Positions 25,462-34,995 of a stretch of 64,000 bases of DNA are shown here, one piece after another; within the stretch, counting starts at the first letter, position 1, and every line of letters begins with the position of its first letter. This DNA comes from Aeromicrobium phragmitis (lineage in GTDB: Bacteria > Actinomycetota > Actinomycetes > Propionibacteriales > Nocardioidaceae), in contig NZ_RDBF01000011.1 of NCBI RefSeq assembly GCF_003674095.1, positions 1 through 64,000 of the forward strand. Reading direction: 5' to 3'. The position numbers and the translations under genes are program-made. The notes under the pieces were generated by a model that saw nothing but the letters and a program-made list of their open reading frames with translations, searched no databases and had not been told where the DNA came from.

Positions 25462-27237
25462 ATGGGCGGGACCGTCGAGGTCGAGGGCCTCACCAAGAGC
25501 TTCGGTAGCCAGAACATCTGGCGTGACGTCACGCTCACCCTCCCGCCGGGGGAGATCACGGCGCTGCTCGGGCCCTCGGGCACCGGCAAGTCGGTGTTCC
25601 TCAAGTCCGTCATGGGCCTGCTGGAACCCGAGGCCGGAACCTGCTTCGTCAACGGGATCGACATGGTGCGCGCCAACGAGGCGCAGCGCCTCGAGCTCCG
25701 CAAGAGCTTCGGGGTGCTGTTCCAGGACGGCGCGCTGTTCGGCTCGATGAACGTCTACGACAACGTTGCGTTCCCGCTGCGTGAGCACACCAAGTTCGAC
25801 GAGGAGACGATCCGGTCGATCGTCATGGAGAAACTCGACATGGTCGGCCTAGTCGGGCAGGAGCACAAACTGCCCGGCGAGATCTCCGGCGGCATGAAGA
25901 AGCGCGCCGGTCTCGCGCGTTCACTCGTCACCGATCCGGAGATCATCCTCATCGACGAGCCGGACTCGGGCCTCGATCCGGTCCGCACGTCCAACCTCGC
26001 GCAACTGCTCATCGACATCAATGCGGCGACGGACGCCACGATGCTCGTCGTCACGCACAACATCGAGCTCGCCCGGACCCTGCCGGACAACCTCGGCATG
26101 CTCTACCGCGGCGAACTGGTGATGTTCGGTCCGCGCGAGGAGTTCCTGCTCACCGACCATCCGGTCGTCTCCCAGTTCATGAGCGGCGATCCTGAGGGGC
26201 CGATCGGCATGAGCGAGGAGACCGACCATCGGCGCGGCGAGCCGCTCCCCGAGGCCGAGGACCTGCCCCCGTATCCGGGCGGCACCGCGGTGATGTCGCG
26301 CCACGCGGGGGCGCGAGCGATCGAGGTGCTGCCGCGTCAGCTGCTCCCCAAGTCGGGTGCCGTGCGCGCCAGCGGCGAGCGGCACCGTGAGCGGGTCACC
26401 TCCGGCGCCGCGCAACTGTACGTCGCCGACGACGAGGAGAAGGACCGAGTCCCGATCCCTCCGAGGCCCGGTCCGATCACCCGGGCGCTGAACGCCACCG
26501 GCGACCTCTTCGCGCTCGGTCTCGACACGATCCGGGCCACGTTCAAGCGTCCGTTCGCCGCACGCGAGGCTCTCGAGCAGTTCTGGTTCGTCGTGAGCGT
26601 CTCGTGGATTCCGGCGATGCTGGTCGCGATCCCCTTCGGTGCGGTCATCGCGCTCCAGCTCGGTACGCTCACCGTCCAGGTCGGCGCCCAGTCCTTCACC
26701 GGTGCCGCGAGCGTTCTGGCGGTCGTCCAGCAGGCGGCCCCGATCGTCACCACCCTCGTCATCGCGGGTGCGGGCGGCGCGGCGATCTGCGCCGACCTCG
26801 GTTCGCGCAAGATCCGCGACGAGATCGACGCCATGAAGGTCATCGGAGTCTCGCCGGTCCAGCGCCTCGTCGTTCCGCGGGTGCTCGCCTGCATCGCGGC
26901 GGCCATCTTGCTCAACGGACTCGTGTCGGTCGTCGGTGTGCTCGGCGGCTACTTCTTCAACGTCATCGTGCAGGGAGGAACGCCGGGTGCCTACCTCGCG
27001 AGCTTCACGGCGCTCGCGCAGATCTCGGACCTGTGGGTGGGCGAGATCAAGGCGGCCATCTTCGGCTTCATCGCCGGCGTCGTCGCGGCGTACCGGGGCC
27101 TGAACACCGCCCCCGGCCCCAAGGGCGTGGGCGACTCGGTCAACCAGTCGGTCGTCATCACCTTCCTGCTGCTGTTCTTCGTCAACTTCGTCATCACCAC
27201 GCTGTACTTGCAGCTGTTCCCCGGCAAGGGAGCCTGA
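25462..27237 (+). CDS. Fused MceG/Mkl ATPase and YrbE-type permease
   Basis: A 591-residue fusion. Residues 1-260 are an MceG (Mkl) nucleotide-binding domain: Walker A GPSGTGKS at 37-44, Q-loop LFQDGALFG, signature EISGGMKKR, Walker B ILIDEPDSGLDP and H-loop VVTHN. About 90 polar linker residues follow, then an MlaE/YrbE permease (from GDLFALGLDTIRATFKRPF to the C-terminus) with its hallmark DEIDAMKVIGVSPVQRLVVPR. In mycobacteria these are separate genes. No stop or internal start with a ribosome binding site lies between them. ATG 25462 follows GAGGAGG; it heads the mce operon. Confidence 0.9.
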   Translation: MGGTVEVEGLTKSFGSQNIWRDVTLTLPPGEITALLGPSGTGKSVFLKSVMGLLEPEAGTCFVNGIDMVRANEAQRLELRKSFGVLFQDGALFGSMNVYDNVAFPLREHTKFDEETIRSIVMEKLDMVGLVGQEHKLPGEISGGMKKRAGLARSLVTDPEIILIDEPDSGLDPVRTSNLAQLLIDINAATDATMLVVTHNIELARTLPDNLGMLYRGELVMFGPREEFLLTDHPVVSQFMSGDPEGPIGMSEETDHRRGEPLPEAEDLPPYPGGTAVMSRHAGARAIEVLPRQLLPKSGAVRASGERHRERVTSGAAQLYVADDEEKDRVPIPPRPGPITRALNATGDLFALGLDTIRATFKRPFAAREALEQFWFVVSVSWIPAMLVAIPFGAVIALQLGTLTVQVGAQSFTGAASVLAVVQQAAPIVTTLVIAGAGGAAICADLGSRKIRDEIDAMKVIGVSPVQRLVVPRVLACIAAAILLNGLVSVVGVLGGYFFNVIVQGGTPGAYLASFTALAQISDLWVGEIKAAIFGFIAGVVAAYRGLNTAPGPKGVGDSVNQSVVITFLLLFFVNFVITTLYLQLFPGKGA

Positions 27238-27238
27238 T

Positions 27239-28078
27239 ATGGCCCAGTCCACCGTTCGTCCCGCCCGCTGGTGGGACACCCCCATCAACGCGCTGGCCGG
27301 CTTGGGCCAGGACCTGCGGTTCTACGGCCGCGTCATGGCCTGGATCCCGGCCACCCTGCGCCGCTACCCCAAGGACGTGCTGCGGCTGCTGTCGGAAGTG
27401 AGCTTCGGCTCCGGCGCGCTCGCCGTGATCGGCGGGACGATCGGCGTGATGGTCGGTATGACGCTGTTCGTCGGCACCGTCGTCGGTATGCAAGGTTATG
27501 CCGCCCTGGACCAGATCGGCACCGCCACACTCAACGGCTTCATCTCGGCCTACTTCAACACCCGCGAGATCGCTCCGCTCGTCGCGGCGCTCGCGCTCTC
27601 GGCCACCGTCGGCGCCGGGTTCACCGCACAGCTCGGCGCGATGCGGATCAACGAGGAGGTCGACGCGCTCGACGTCATGGCCGTGCCGAGCGTGCCCTAC
27701 CTCGTCACCACGCGCGTCATCGCGGGCTTCATCGCGATCATCCCGTTGTACGTGCTGGGCCTGCTCACCTCGTACGCCGGCTCGCGCATCGTCACGGTCT
27801 ACTTCTACGGTCAGTCCGCGGGAACGTACGACCACTACTTCAACCTGTTCCTGCCCCCGATCGACATCCTGCTGTCGTTCGTCAAGGTGCTGATCTTCTC
27901 GGTGCTGATCATCCTCATCCACTGCCGGATGGGCTTCACCGCGAAGGGCGGGCCGGCGGGCGTGGGCCTGGCGGTCGGCCGCTCGGTGCGCACGACGATC
28001 GTGACCGTCGCGGTGCTCGACCTCATCTTGTCCATGGCGCTGTGGGGCACCACGACGACGGTGAGGGTGGCCGGATGA
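27239..28078 (+). CDS. yrbEB: YrbE-family permease subunit B of Mce transporter
   Basis: A 279-residue MlaE-like inner-membrane permease with about five or six helices and the family motif NEEVDALDVMAVPSVPYLVTTRVIAG. It should pair with the permease half of the fusion protein to form the membrane core of the Mce lipid importer. It begins one base after the previous stop and overlaps mceA by four bases. Residue composition and length match mycobacterial YrbEB. Confidence 0.92.
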   Translation: MAQSTVRPARWWDTPINALAGLGQDLRFYGRVMAWIPATLRRYPKDVLRLLSEVSFGSGALAVIGGTIGVMVGMTLFVGTVVGMQGYAALDQIGTATLNGFISAYFNTREIAPLVAALALSATVGAGFTAQLGAMRINEEVDALDVMAVPSVPYLVTTRVIAGFIAIIPLYVLGLLTSYAGSRIVTVYFYGQSAGTYDHYFNLFLPPIDILLSFVKVLIFSVLIILIHCRMGFTAKGGPAGVGLAVGRSVRTTIVTVAVLDLILSMALWGTTTTVRVAG

Positions 28079-29415
28079 GCAAGTCGTCGCGCGTCGTGGA
28101 CGCGTTCCTCGGTCTGGGCTATCTGGCCCTCGCGGCGGCACTGGTCGCCGTCGCACTGCTGGCCTATGAGAAGGCCTTCACGCCGACCACGGACGTCACG
28201 TTGCGGACGGGCGCGATCGGCAACGCGTTGCAGGAGGGGTCCGACGTCAAGCTCAACGGCGTCCCGGTCGGTGAGGTCTCTCGGGTGCGCACCGACCCCG
28301 ACGGCGCTGAGCTGACGCTCGCCCTCAAGCCCGCGGTGTCCGAGACGCTGCCGGCCGGAACCACGGCACGGCTGCTGCCCAAGACGCTGTTCGGCGAGCG
28401 GTACGTCTCGCTGGTCACTCCGGCGTCGGGCTCGGCCGGCAGAGCGTCCGGCGGCGGGCCCGAGGGCCTCTCCGAAGGCGACGTCATCTACCAGGACACG
28501 TCCGACGAGGCGGTCGAGCTCGAGGAGCTCTTCGACGAACTGCTTCCGGTCCTGCAGGCGCTGCAGCCGGAGAAGCTGTCGGCGACGCTCGGTGAGCTGT
28601 CGGCGATGCTGCGGGGTCGGGGTGCCGACCTCGGTGACTCGATGGCGCGTTGGTCGGACTACCTCGAGCAGCTGAATCCGCACGTTCCGACGATGGCCGA
28701 GGACTTCCAGAAGCTGGCCGAGGTCGCCGACACCTACAACGAGGCGTTGCCGGATCTGCTGTCGGCGCTCGATTCGATGACGACGACCTCGGCCACGATG
28801 GTGCAACAGCGCGCTCAGCTGTCCGACGTGTACGCCAACGTCATCACCGCGTCCGACACGACCGGTGGCTGGGTCGGCACGCACCAGCCGACGATCGAGA
28901 TCCTCTCCGCGGACAGTCGGGCCGCGCTCGAGGCGGTGCGACCGTACGCCTCGCAGTTCCCCTGCCTGTTCGAGGCCGCTCGGGACTTCATTCCGGCGAT
29001 GGACAAGACGCTCGGCAAGGGCACTGACGAGCCCGGCATTCACGTGGTGCTCAACGTCGAGGAGTCGCGCGGCAAGTACGTGCCCGGGGCTGACGCGCCC
29101 CAATACGCCACCGGCGGTTCACCGCGCTGCCCGTACGTGACCGGCAAGAGGGCCGCGCCCTCGGCCACGAAGAGCGCCGCCGCGGCGAGCGCCGACGCCG
29201 CACCGGCGATCGAGCAGATCGCTCCGCCTCCCGGGGAGTTCGTGCGCCAGCAGGCCGCCCTCACCGGCCTCGGCGACGCCAACTCCCCGGCGGAGAACCA
29301 GCTCTTCGCGGAGCTGCTGGCGCCGACCGAGGGCCTCGCACCCGCCGAGTACCCCGGGTGGAGCAGCCTGCTCGTCGGTCCCGTCCTGCGCGATACGAAG
29401 GTGACGCTGCAATGA
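28075..29415 (+). CDS. mceA: MCE family protein A
   Basis: A 446-residue exported protein anchored by an N-terminal helix (about 12-30). The MCE domain runs from about 40 to 120 (GNALQEGSDVKLNGVPVGEV, then LLPKTLFGERYVSLV). A long coiled-coil helical region follows (LEELFDELLPVLQALQPEKL), then a Cys-containing segment and a low-complexity Ala/Pro region. Six such subunits A-F are thought to build a hydrophobic tunnel across the periplasm. The longer upstream frame overlapping yrbEB in another frame is ignored; ATG 28075 overlaps the yrbEB stop by four bases. Confidence 0.92.
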   Translation: MSKSSRVVDAFLGLGYLALAAALVAVALLAYEKAFTPTTDVTLRTGAIGNALQEGSDVKLNGVPVGEVSRVRTDPDGAELTLALKPAVSETLPAGTTARLLPKTLFGERYVSLVTPASGSAGRASGGGPEGLSEGDVIYQDTSDEAVELEELFDELLPVLQALQPEKLSATLGELSAMLRGRGADLGDSMARWSDYLEQLNPHVPTMAEDFQKLAEVADTYNEALPDLLSALDSMTTTSATMVQQRAQLSDVYANVITASDTTGGWVGTHQPTIEILSADSRAALEAVRPYASQFPCLFEAARDFIPAMDKTLGKGTDEPGIHVVLNVEESRGKYVPGADAPQYATGGSPRCPYVTGKRAAPSATKSAAAASADAAPAIEQIAPPPGEFVRQQAALTGLGDANSPAENQLFAELLAPTEGLAPAEYPGWSSLLVGPVLRDTKVTLQ

Positions 29416-30428
29416 CCAAGATCCTCATCAAGAGCATCGTCTTCACGCTCGTGACCGTGCTCGCGACGATCGCCCTGGCCGGCACGATCCGCAACAGCGT
29501 GGGCGGCACGGCCAAGGAGTACACGGCGATGTTCACCGACGCCACGAGCCTCAACAAGGGCGACGACGTGCGCATGGCAGGCGTCAAGGTCGGCACCGTG
29601 GAGCACATCCGCGTCGCCGAGAACCGGCTGGCCGAGGTCAGGTTCACGGTTTCCAACCAGGTGCGGGTGCGCGGCGGCACCACGGCAGAGCTGCGCTTCC
29701 GCAACCTCGTCGGGCAGCGGTACATCGCGCTCGAGCCGCCGGAGGACCCGGGCCCGACGCTGCAGGCCGGATACACGTTCGGTACCTCGGCGACGCGTCC
29801 GGCGCTGGACCTCACGATGCTCTTCAACGGCTTCCAGCCGCTCATGAAGTTCCTCTCACCCGAGGACGTCAACAAGCTCTCCGAGCAGATCATCGCGGTG
29901 TTCCAAGGTGAGGGTGCGACGGTCGAGGGGCTGCTGTCCAGCACTGCGAGCCTCACCCAGACGATCGCGGAGAAGGACGAGGTCATCGGGCAGCTCATCG
30001 ACAGCCTGAGTGCCGTGCTCACCACGATCAACAGCCGCTCGGACCAGCTCGACACGACGATCATCACCTTGCAGCAGCTCGTCTCCGGGCTCGCCGAGGA
30101 CCGCGAGGTCATCGGCAGCACGCTCGACGGCCTCGGCAACCTGACCGTCAGCGTCTCGGAGCTGCTCGAGGAGGGTCGCGCGCCGCTCAAGGGCTCGATC
30201 GCGGCGCTCGACCGGCTCAGCGGCAATCTGTCCAACGCCGAGGCGGTGCTCAACTCGTTCTTCGAGGTGCTCCCCACGAAGCTCGACCGGATCGGCCGCC
30301 TCGGCAGCTACGGCTCGTGGCTGAACTTCTACGTCTGTTCCATCGAAGGGAAGATCCCCATGCCCGAGGGCTACATGGGTGACCTCGGCGTCACGCCCGC
30401 ACCAGGTGTCACGAGGTGTGCGGCATGA
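29412..30428 (+). CDS. mceB: MCE family protein B
   Basis: A 338-residue protein with an N-terminal anchor (IKSIVFTLVTVLATIALAG), MCE domain (LNKGDDVRMAGVKVGTVEHI, then LRFRNLVGQRYIALEPP) and a long helical region (LIDSLSAVLTTINSRSDQLD). The C-terminus has two cysteines (FYVCSIEG and TRCAA). It starts by ATGA overlap with mceA. Its stop now lies in a 10-base direct repeat that begins an apparent 80-bp insertion separating it from mceC. Confidence 0.92.
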   Translation: MTKILIKSIVFTLVTVLATIALAGTIRNSVGGTAKEYTAMFTDATSLNKGDDVRMAGVKVGTVEHIRVAENRLAEVRFTVSNQVRVRGGTTAELRFRNLVGQRYIALEPPEDPGPTLQAGYTFGTSATRPALDLTMLFNGFQPLMKFLSPEDVNKLSEQIIAVFQGEGATVEGLLSSTASLTQTIAEKDEVIGQLIDSLSAVLTTINSRSDQLDTTIITLQQLVSGLAEDREVIGSTLDGLGNLTVSVSELLEEGRAPLKGSIAALDRLSGNLSNAEAVLNSFFEVLPTKLDRIGRLGSYGSWLNFYVCSIEGKIPMPEGYMGDLGVTPAPGVTRCAA

Positions 30429-30509
30429 GCGAGCGCCAGCGAGTGATCAACAAGCACCTCATGCCGACGCCTGCACATCGTGGGTTCTTCTGGCAGGGGG
30501 CGGCATGAG
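30420..30509. repeat. Apparent 80-bp insertion flanked by a 10-bp direct repeat
   Basis: GCGGCATGAG occurs at 30420-30429 and again at 30500-30509. The DNA between separates mceB from mceC, whereas every other junction of the operon overlaps or is one base apart. Inside are GAGCGAGCGCCAGCGAG and an inverted CTCATGCCG (30458-30466). Removing one repeat unit would restore an ATGA overlap. No gene is inside. Confidence 0.65.
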
Positions 30510-31518
30510 TAGATTCCCCAAGGCGTTCGCCGAGCGCAACAAGGTGCTCATCGCCGTCGTCGGCCTGCTCGCGATGACCCTGGTCTTCCTCGCGACCTTC
30601 AACGCCTCGGCGCTCCCGGTCGTCGGTGGCGGCAAGGTCTACACCGCCCAGTTCGCCGAGGCCGGCGGACTGAAGCCGGGCAACGAGGTCCGGGTGGCCG
30701 GCGTCAAGGTCGGCGAGGTCACCGACATCGGCCTGGACGGCACTCGGGTCGAGGTCAAGTTCCGCGCCAAGGGCGTCGACGTGGGCGATCAGACGCGGGC
30801 CGCGATCAAGGTCAAGACGATGCTGGGTCAGAAATTCCTGTCGCTCGATCCGCTCGGCACCGAGGAACTCGACGGCCCGATCCCGGTCTCGCGCACCACC
30901 ACCCCCTACGACGTCAACGCGGCGTTCTCGGACCTGTCGGACACGATCGGCGAGATCGACACCGACCAGATGGAGGAGAGCTTCACGGCGCTCGCCGACG
31001 CCTTCCGCGACACCCCGGAGTCGGTGCAGGGCATGGTGCAAGGGCTGACCGACCTCTCGCGCACCATCTCCAGCCGCGACGCCGAACTGGCGGAGCTGTT
31101 CTCGGCCACCGCGGAGGTCTCGGGCACCCTCAAGGACCGCAACAGCGAGTTCGAGCGGCTCATCAACGACGGCAGCGCCCTGCTGACCGAGTTGGAGAAC
31201 CGCCGCGAGACCGTGCGGGCGATGCTGCAGGGCACCGCGCGGCTCGGTACCGAGCTCGAGGGGCTCGTGCGCGACAACGAGGCGCAGCTGCGGCCCGCGC
31301 TCGCCAAACTCGACGAGGTGGCCGCCATCTTGCAGCGCAACCAGGACAACCTCGAGGAGGCGCTCAAGCTCCTCGGCCCCTACTACCGCGGACTGGCCTC
31401 GGCGACGGGCAACGGCCGCTGGGTCGACTCCTACATCTGCGGTCTGTTCGACGAGAACGCCGCACCGGTCCTCGACAACAACGTCGTCCGCAACTGCGAG
31501 CCGGGAGGTCAGCGATGA
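30505..31518 (+). CDS. mceC: MCE family protein C
   Basis: A 337-residue protein: N-terminal anchor (VLIAVVGLLAMTLVFLATF), MCE domain (GLKPGNEVRVAGVKVGEV, then IKVKTMLGQKFLSLDP), and long helical segments (LTDLSRTISSRDAELAELF) ending with Cys residues in DSYICGLFDEN and RNCEPGG. Translation probably starts from GGGGG at 30496-30500, which was supplied by the inserted segment upstream. It overlaps mceD by four bases. Confidence 0.92.
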   Translation: MSRFPKAFAERNKVLIAVVGLLAMTLVFLATFNASALPVVGGGKVYTAQFAEAGGLKPGNEVRVAGVKVGEVTDIGLDGTRVEVKFRAKGVDVGDQTRAAIKVKTMLGQKFLSLDPLGTEELDGPIPVSRTTTPYDVNAAFSDLSDTIGEIDTDQMEESFTALADAFRDTPESVQGMVQGLTDLSRTISSRDAELAELFSATAEVSGTLKDRNSEFERLINDGSALLTELENRRETVRAMLQGTARLGTELEGLVRDNEAQLRPALAKLDEVAAILQRNQDNLEEALKLLGPYYRGLASATGNGRWVDSYICGLFDENAAPVLDNNVVRNCEPGGQR

Positions 31519-32546
31519 GCAGCACCGTCAAGCGGATCACGCAGCTCGCCGTGGTGGTCGCACTCGTCGTCGCCGCGGTGGTCGCGTGGCGCCTGATCGA
31601 GCGCCAGGGCGTGGAGTTCGAGGCGACCTTCGACTCCACCGTCGGCCTCTACCCGGGCTCGGACGTCCAGATGCTCGGTGTCCCGGTGGGCGTCGTCACG
31701 GCGATCGAGCCCGAAGGCGACGAGGTGCGCGTGTCGATGCGGCTCGACCGGGGCCAGGAGGCAGCGGCGGATACCGCCGCCGTCATCGTCGCCCCGACGC
31801 TGGTGAGCGATCGCTTCGTGCAGCTCACCGAGCCCTACGACGGCGGGCCGAAGCTGGAAGCGGGCACCGTCATCGAGGAGACGGCGGTGCCGGTCGAGAT
31901 CGACGAACTCTACGAGAGCCTCGAGGACATCGGCAGCCAGCTCGGCCCGAACGGGGCGAACGAGGACGGTGCGCTGTCGGACCTGCTGACGGTGCTCGCG
32001 CAGAACCTCGAGGGCAACGGCGCCGACATCAACCAGATGATCCACGAGTTCGGCAAGGCCACCGGCACCCTGGCGAACTCCGACGACGATCTGTTCGCCA
32101 CGATCGCGAACTTCAAGGAGTTCAACGACATGCTCGTGGCGAACGACCGGACGCTGGCGCAGGCGAACCGACAGCTCGCCACGGTGGCCGACTATCTCGC
32201 CGAGGACCGTCAGGACATGCAGGCCGCCATCGCCAATCTCGGGCAAGCGCTCGGCATCCTCGACGAGTTCATCCGCGACAACCGCGGCAACCTGCAGACC
32301 AGCGTCGAGAACCTCATCGGTCCGACGCAGGTGCTGGTCAACCAGAAGAACGCGCTGGAGGAGACCGTGCGCACGATCCCGCTCGTCCTGCAGAACTTCC
32401 TCAACGCCTACGAGCCGGGCAGTAACACCCTGCACGGTCGCGGCAACCTCAACGAGCTGACGGTCTGGTCCGGTAACGGCTTGGCCGCCGCCACGTCGCA
32501 GGACGCCCCGCTCACGCTGTTCGGTGGACTGGAGGAGAACCAATGA
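31515..32546 (+). CDS. mceD: MCE family protein D
   Basis: A 343-residue protein with an N-terminal anchor (ITQLAVVVALVVAAVVAW), MCE domain (GLYPGSDVQMLGVPVGVV, then VIVAPTLVSDRFVQLTEPY), and an extended helical part (ANFKEFNDMLVANDRTLAQA). The tail is short, without the Pro-rich extension seen in some MceD. Overlaps mceC and mceE by four bases each. Confidence 0.92.
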   Translation: MSSTVKRITQLAVVVALVVAAVVAWRLIERQGVEFEATFDSTVGLYPGSDVQMLGVPVGVVTAIEPEGDEVRVSMRLDRGQEAAADTAAVIVAPTLVSDRFVQLTEPYDGGPKLEAGTVIEETAVPVEIDELYESLEDIGSQLGPNGANEDGALSDLLTVLAQNLEGNGADINQMIHEFGKATGTLANSDDDLFATIANFKEFNDMLVANDRTLAQANRQLATVADYLAEDRQDMQAAIANLGQALGILDEFIRDNRGNLQTSVENLIGPTQVLVNQKNALEETVRTIPLVLQNFLNAYEPGSNTLHGRGNLNELTVWSGNGLAAATSQDAPLTLFGGLEENQ

Positions 32547-33829
32547 GGCGTCTACGACTCGCGGTCGCGGGAGCCGCCGCCGCGCTGACCCTGAGCGGCT
32601 GCGGCATGCTCGGCGGCAGCGTCTACGACGCACCGCTTCCCGGAGGTGCCGACGTCGGATCGGATCCGTTGCGGTTCAGCGCCGACTTCGAGGACGTTCT
32701 CGACCTGGTGCCGCAGTCCAGCGTCAAGCTCGACAACGTCGACGTCGGACGTGTTCAGGACATCGACCTCAACGAGGACGGCGAGAGCGCTCGGGTCGAA
32801 CTCGTCGTGAACCGCGATGTCGAATTGCCCGCGGGGACGACCGCTCGTATCCAGCAGACCTCGCTGCTCGGCGAGAAGTACGTCGCGCTGGTCCGGCCGA
32901 GCACGCCGCAGTCCGGTCGCCCGGTCGGCGACGGCGCCCACATCGGGCTGGCCGAGACGTCGCAGGCCGCGCAGGTCGAGCAGGTCCTCGGGGCGCTCTC
33001 GATGGTGCTCAACGGTGGCGGCATCGAGCAGTTCCAGGAGATCTCCCGCGAACTGCAGCAGGTCTCCGAGGGTCGCCCCGAGGAGATCACCGCTTTCCTG
33101 CGCCAGATGGAGTCGTTCGTCGGGGTGCTCGACGAGCGCAAGGAGGCCATCACCAACGCGCTCGACAGCCTCAACGAGCTGTCGCAGACGCTCGAGGCCG
33201 ACACCGACCGGATCGTCCGCGCTCTGGACGGCCTGAGCCCCGGCATGCAGGTGCTCGTCGACCAGCGTTCGCAGCTGGTCGCGATGCTGGAGGCACTCGA
33301 CCGGCTCTCGGTGGTCACCGTCGACACCTTGAACAACGCTCAGGACGACATCGTCGCCGATTTCCAGGCGCTCGAACCGATCCTCGACCAGTTGGCCCGT
33401 GCCGGTTCGGCGTTGCCGGAGTCGCTGCAGATCCTGTTGACCTATCCGTTCCCCGACTCGGTGCTCGGGGCGATCAAGGGCGACTACATGAACGTGTTCA
33501 TCACGACCAACTTCCGCACCCTGCCGGCGGGCTGTGCGGCCAAGGGATGCGAGTGGCCGCAGGTCAACAGCACGGGGTCGCCCTCGACCGGCATGAGCTT
33601 GCAGGGCCGCCAGGGCGCGGACCCCGACGCCCCTGAGCCGGAGCTGCCGCCGACCCTGCTGCCACCGACGAACTCGGCGGTGCCGGGGCTTCCCGCTCCG
33701 ACCATCGAGGTGCCGCCGAGCCGGCTGCCAGGCGCGCCCTCGGGCACGCCCAGCCAGCCCTCGCCGTCGCCGTCGACGAGCTCGTCACCGAGTTCCCCAC
33801 CCGCGACGCTTCCGGAAGGTGGCCGCTGA
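32543..33829 (+). CDS. mceE: MCE family lipoprotein E
   Basis: A 428-residue lipoprotein: signal peptide ending LSGC (Cys20), MCE domain (LVPQSSVKLDNVDVGRVQDI, then IQQTSLLGEKYVALV), long helical region, a CAAKGCEWP segment, and a Pro/Ser-rich disordered tail of about 75 residues. E is the lipoprotein member in canonical mce operons (LprK equivalents). The stop TGA and the next ATG share a base. Confidence 0.92.
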   Translation: MRRLRLAVAGAAAALTLSGCGMLGGSVYDAPLPGGADVGSDPLRFSADFEDVLDLVPQSSVKLDNVDVGRVQDIDLNEDGESARVELVVNRDVELPAGTTARIQQTSLLGEKYVALVRPSTPQSGRPVGDGAHIGLAETSQAAQVEQVLGALSMVLNGGGIEQFQEISRELQQVSEGRPEEITAFLRQMESFVGVLDERKEAITNALDSLNELSQTLEADTDRIVRALDGLSPGMQVLVDQRSQLVAMLEALDRLSVVTVDTLNNAQDDIVADFQALEPILDQLARAGSALPESLQILLTYPFPDSVLGAIKGDYMNVFITTNFRTLPAGCAAKGCEWPQVNSTGSPSTGMSLQGRQGADPDAPEPELPPTLLPPTNSAVPGLPAPTIEVPPSRLPGAPSGTPSQPSPSPSTSSSPSSPPATLPEGGR

Positions 33830-34995
33830 TGCTCACCGGCTCCATCAAGTCCAAGCTCATCGTGTTCGTCGCGGTGGCCCTCGTGGCCACCAGCTACCTC
33901 GGTGCGTCGTACGTGGGCATCAACCCCTTCAGCTCCGACTACAAGGTCACCGTGGCCCTGCCCGACGCCGGGGGTATCTTCACCAACGGTCAGGTCACGT
34001 ACCGGGGCGTGCCAGTGGGCCGCATCGAGCGGCTCACCCCGACCGAGGAAGGCGTCGAGGCGGTGCTGCGCATCAACGGCGACGCGCCGGACATCCCCGC
34101 GGATGTCGTCGCGACCGTGGCGAACCGCTCGGCGATCGGCGAACAGTACGTCAACCTCGCGGGCGACACACGCAGCGACGAGACGCTCGCGGCGGGCGAT
34201 CACATCTCGGCGTCGTCCAATGCTCTGCCGCCCCCCATCGAGAACCTCCTGCGCACGGGGCGCGACTTCGCCGCGTCGGTACCCGAGGAGGACTTGCGCA
34301 CCGTCATCGACGAGGCCTACGAGGCGTCGCGCGGAGCCGGGGAGAACCTCGGGCAACTCATCGAGACCTCGCGGGAGTTCGTCGAGATCGCCGATCAGAA
34401 CTTCCTCGCGACGCAGGGACTCATCGAGAACGCCGATCGCGTGCTCACCACGCAGCAGGAGTCCGCCGAGAGCATCAAGGGTTTCAGCGCCGATCTCGAT
34501 CTCTTCGCCGCCGCACTGCGCGACGCGGACACCGATCTGCGCACCCTCATCGCCAATTCGCCGGCGGCCGCCCAGGAGATGAACGCCCTGTTCGAGCAGG
34601 TCGGCACCCCGCTCGGCACGCTGATGGCGAACCTCATCACCCCGGCGCAAGTGTTCGGCATCAATGCGGCCGGCGTCGAGGACGCGCTCATCCGGGTGCC
34701 GGAGGCGGTGAGCGTCGGCTGGGCGATCAACGGCTCCAAGGGGCTGAACCTGGGACTCGCCCAGACGTACTTCGATCCGCTGCCGTGTGTCGCAGGTTAC
34801 GGTGGGACGGCCATGCGCGACGGTCTGGACACCTCAACGGGGCGCCCGTTCAACACCTCGGCCGGCTGCACGGCCGACCCGGCCAGCGGCACCAACGTGC
34901 GCGGGCCGCAGAGCATCAGCCATCCCGGGGCGCCCGCCGCGGCACGGGTCAACGTCGCCGGTGGTCTGGGAGACCTGCTGGGAGGAGTGGGATGA
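33829..34995 (+). CDS. mceF: MCE family protein F
   Basis: A 388-residue protein with an N-terminal anchor (KLIVFVAVALVATSYLGASYVG), MCE domain (GIFTNGQVTYRGVPVGRI, then TVANRSAIGEQYVNLAG), and helical region (LDLFAAALRDADTDLRTLI). Two cysteines near the C-terminus (LPCVAGYGG and SAGCTADPA) may bridge. Overlaps mceE by one base and the next gene by four. Confidence 0.92.
   Translation: MLTGSIKSKLIVFVAVALVATSYLGASYVGINPFSSDYKVTVALPDAGGIFTNGQVTYRGVPVGRIERLTPTEEGVEAVLRINGDAPDIPADVVATVANRSAIGEQYVNLAGDTRSDETLAAGDHISASSNALPPPIENLLRTGRDFAASVPEEDLRTVIDEAYEASRGAGENLGQLIETSREFVEIADQNFLATQGLIENADRVLTTQQESAESIKGFSADLDLFAAALRDADTDLRTLIANSPAAAQEMNALFEQVGTPLGTLMANLITPAQVFGINAAGVEDALIRVPEAVSVGWAINGSKGLNLGLAQTYFDPLPCVAGYGGTAMRDGLDTSTGRPFNTSAGCTADPASGTNVRGPQSISHPGAPAAARVNVAGGLGDLLGGVG

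Noticed and set aside
27271..28074. Apparent fusion of yrbEB-overlapping sequence to mceA
   Set aside because: The segment before 28075 is the wrong frame through yrbEB; mceA starts at the ATGA overlap with a normal membrane anchor.
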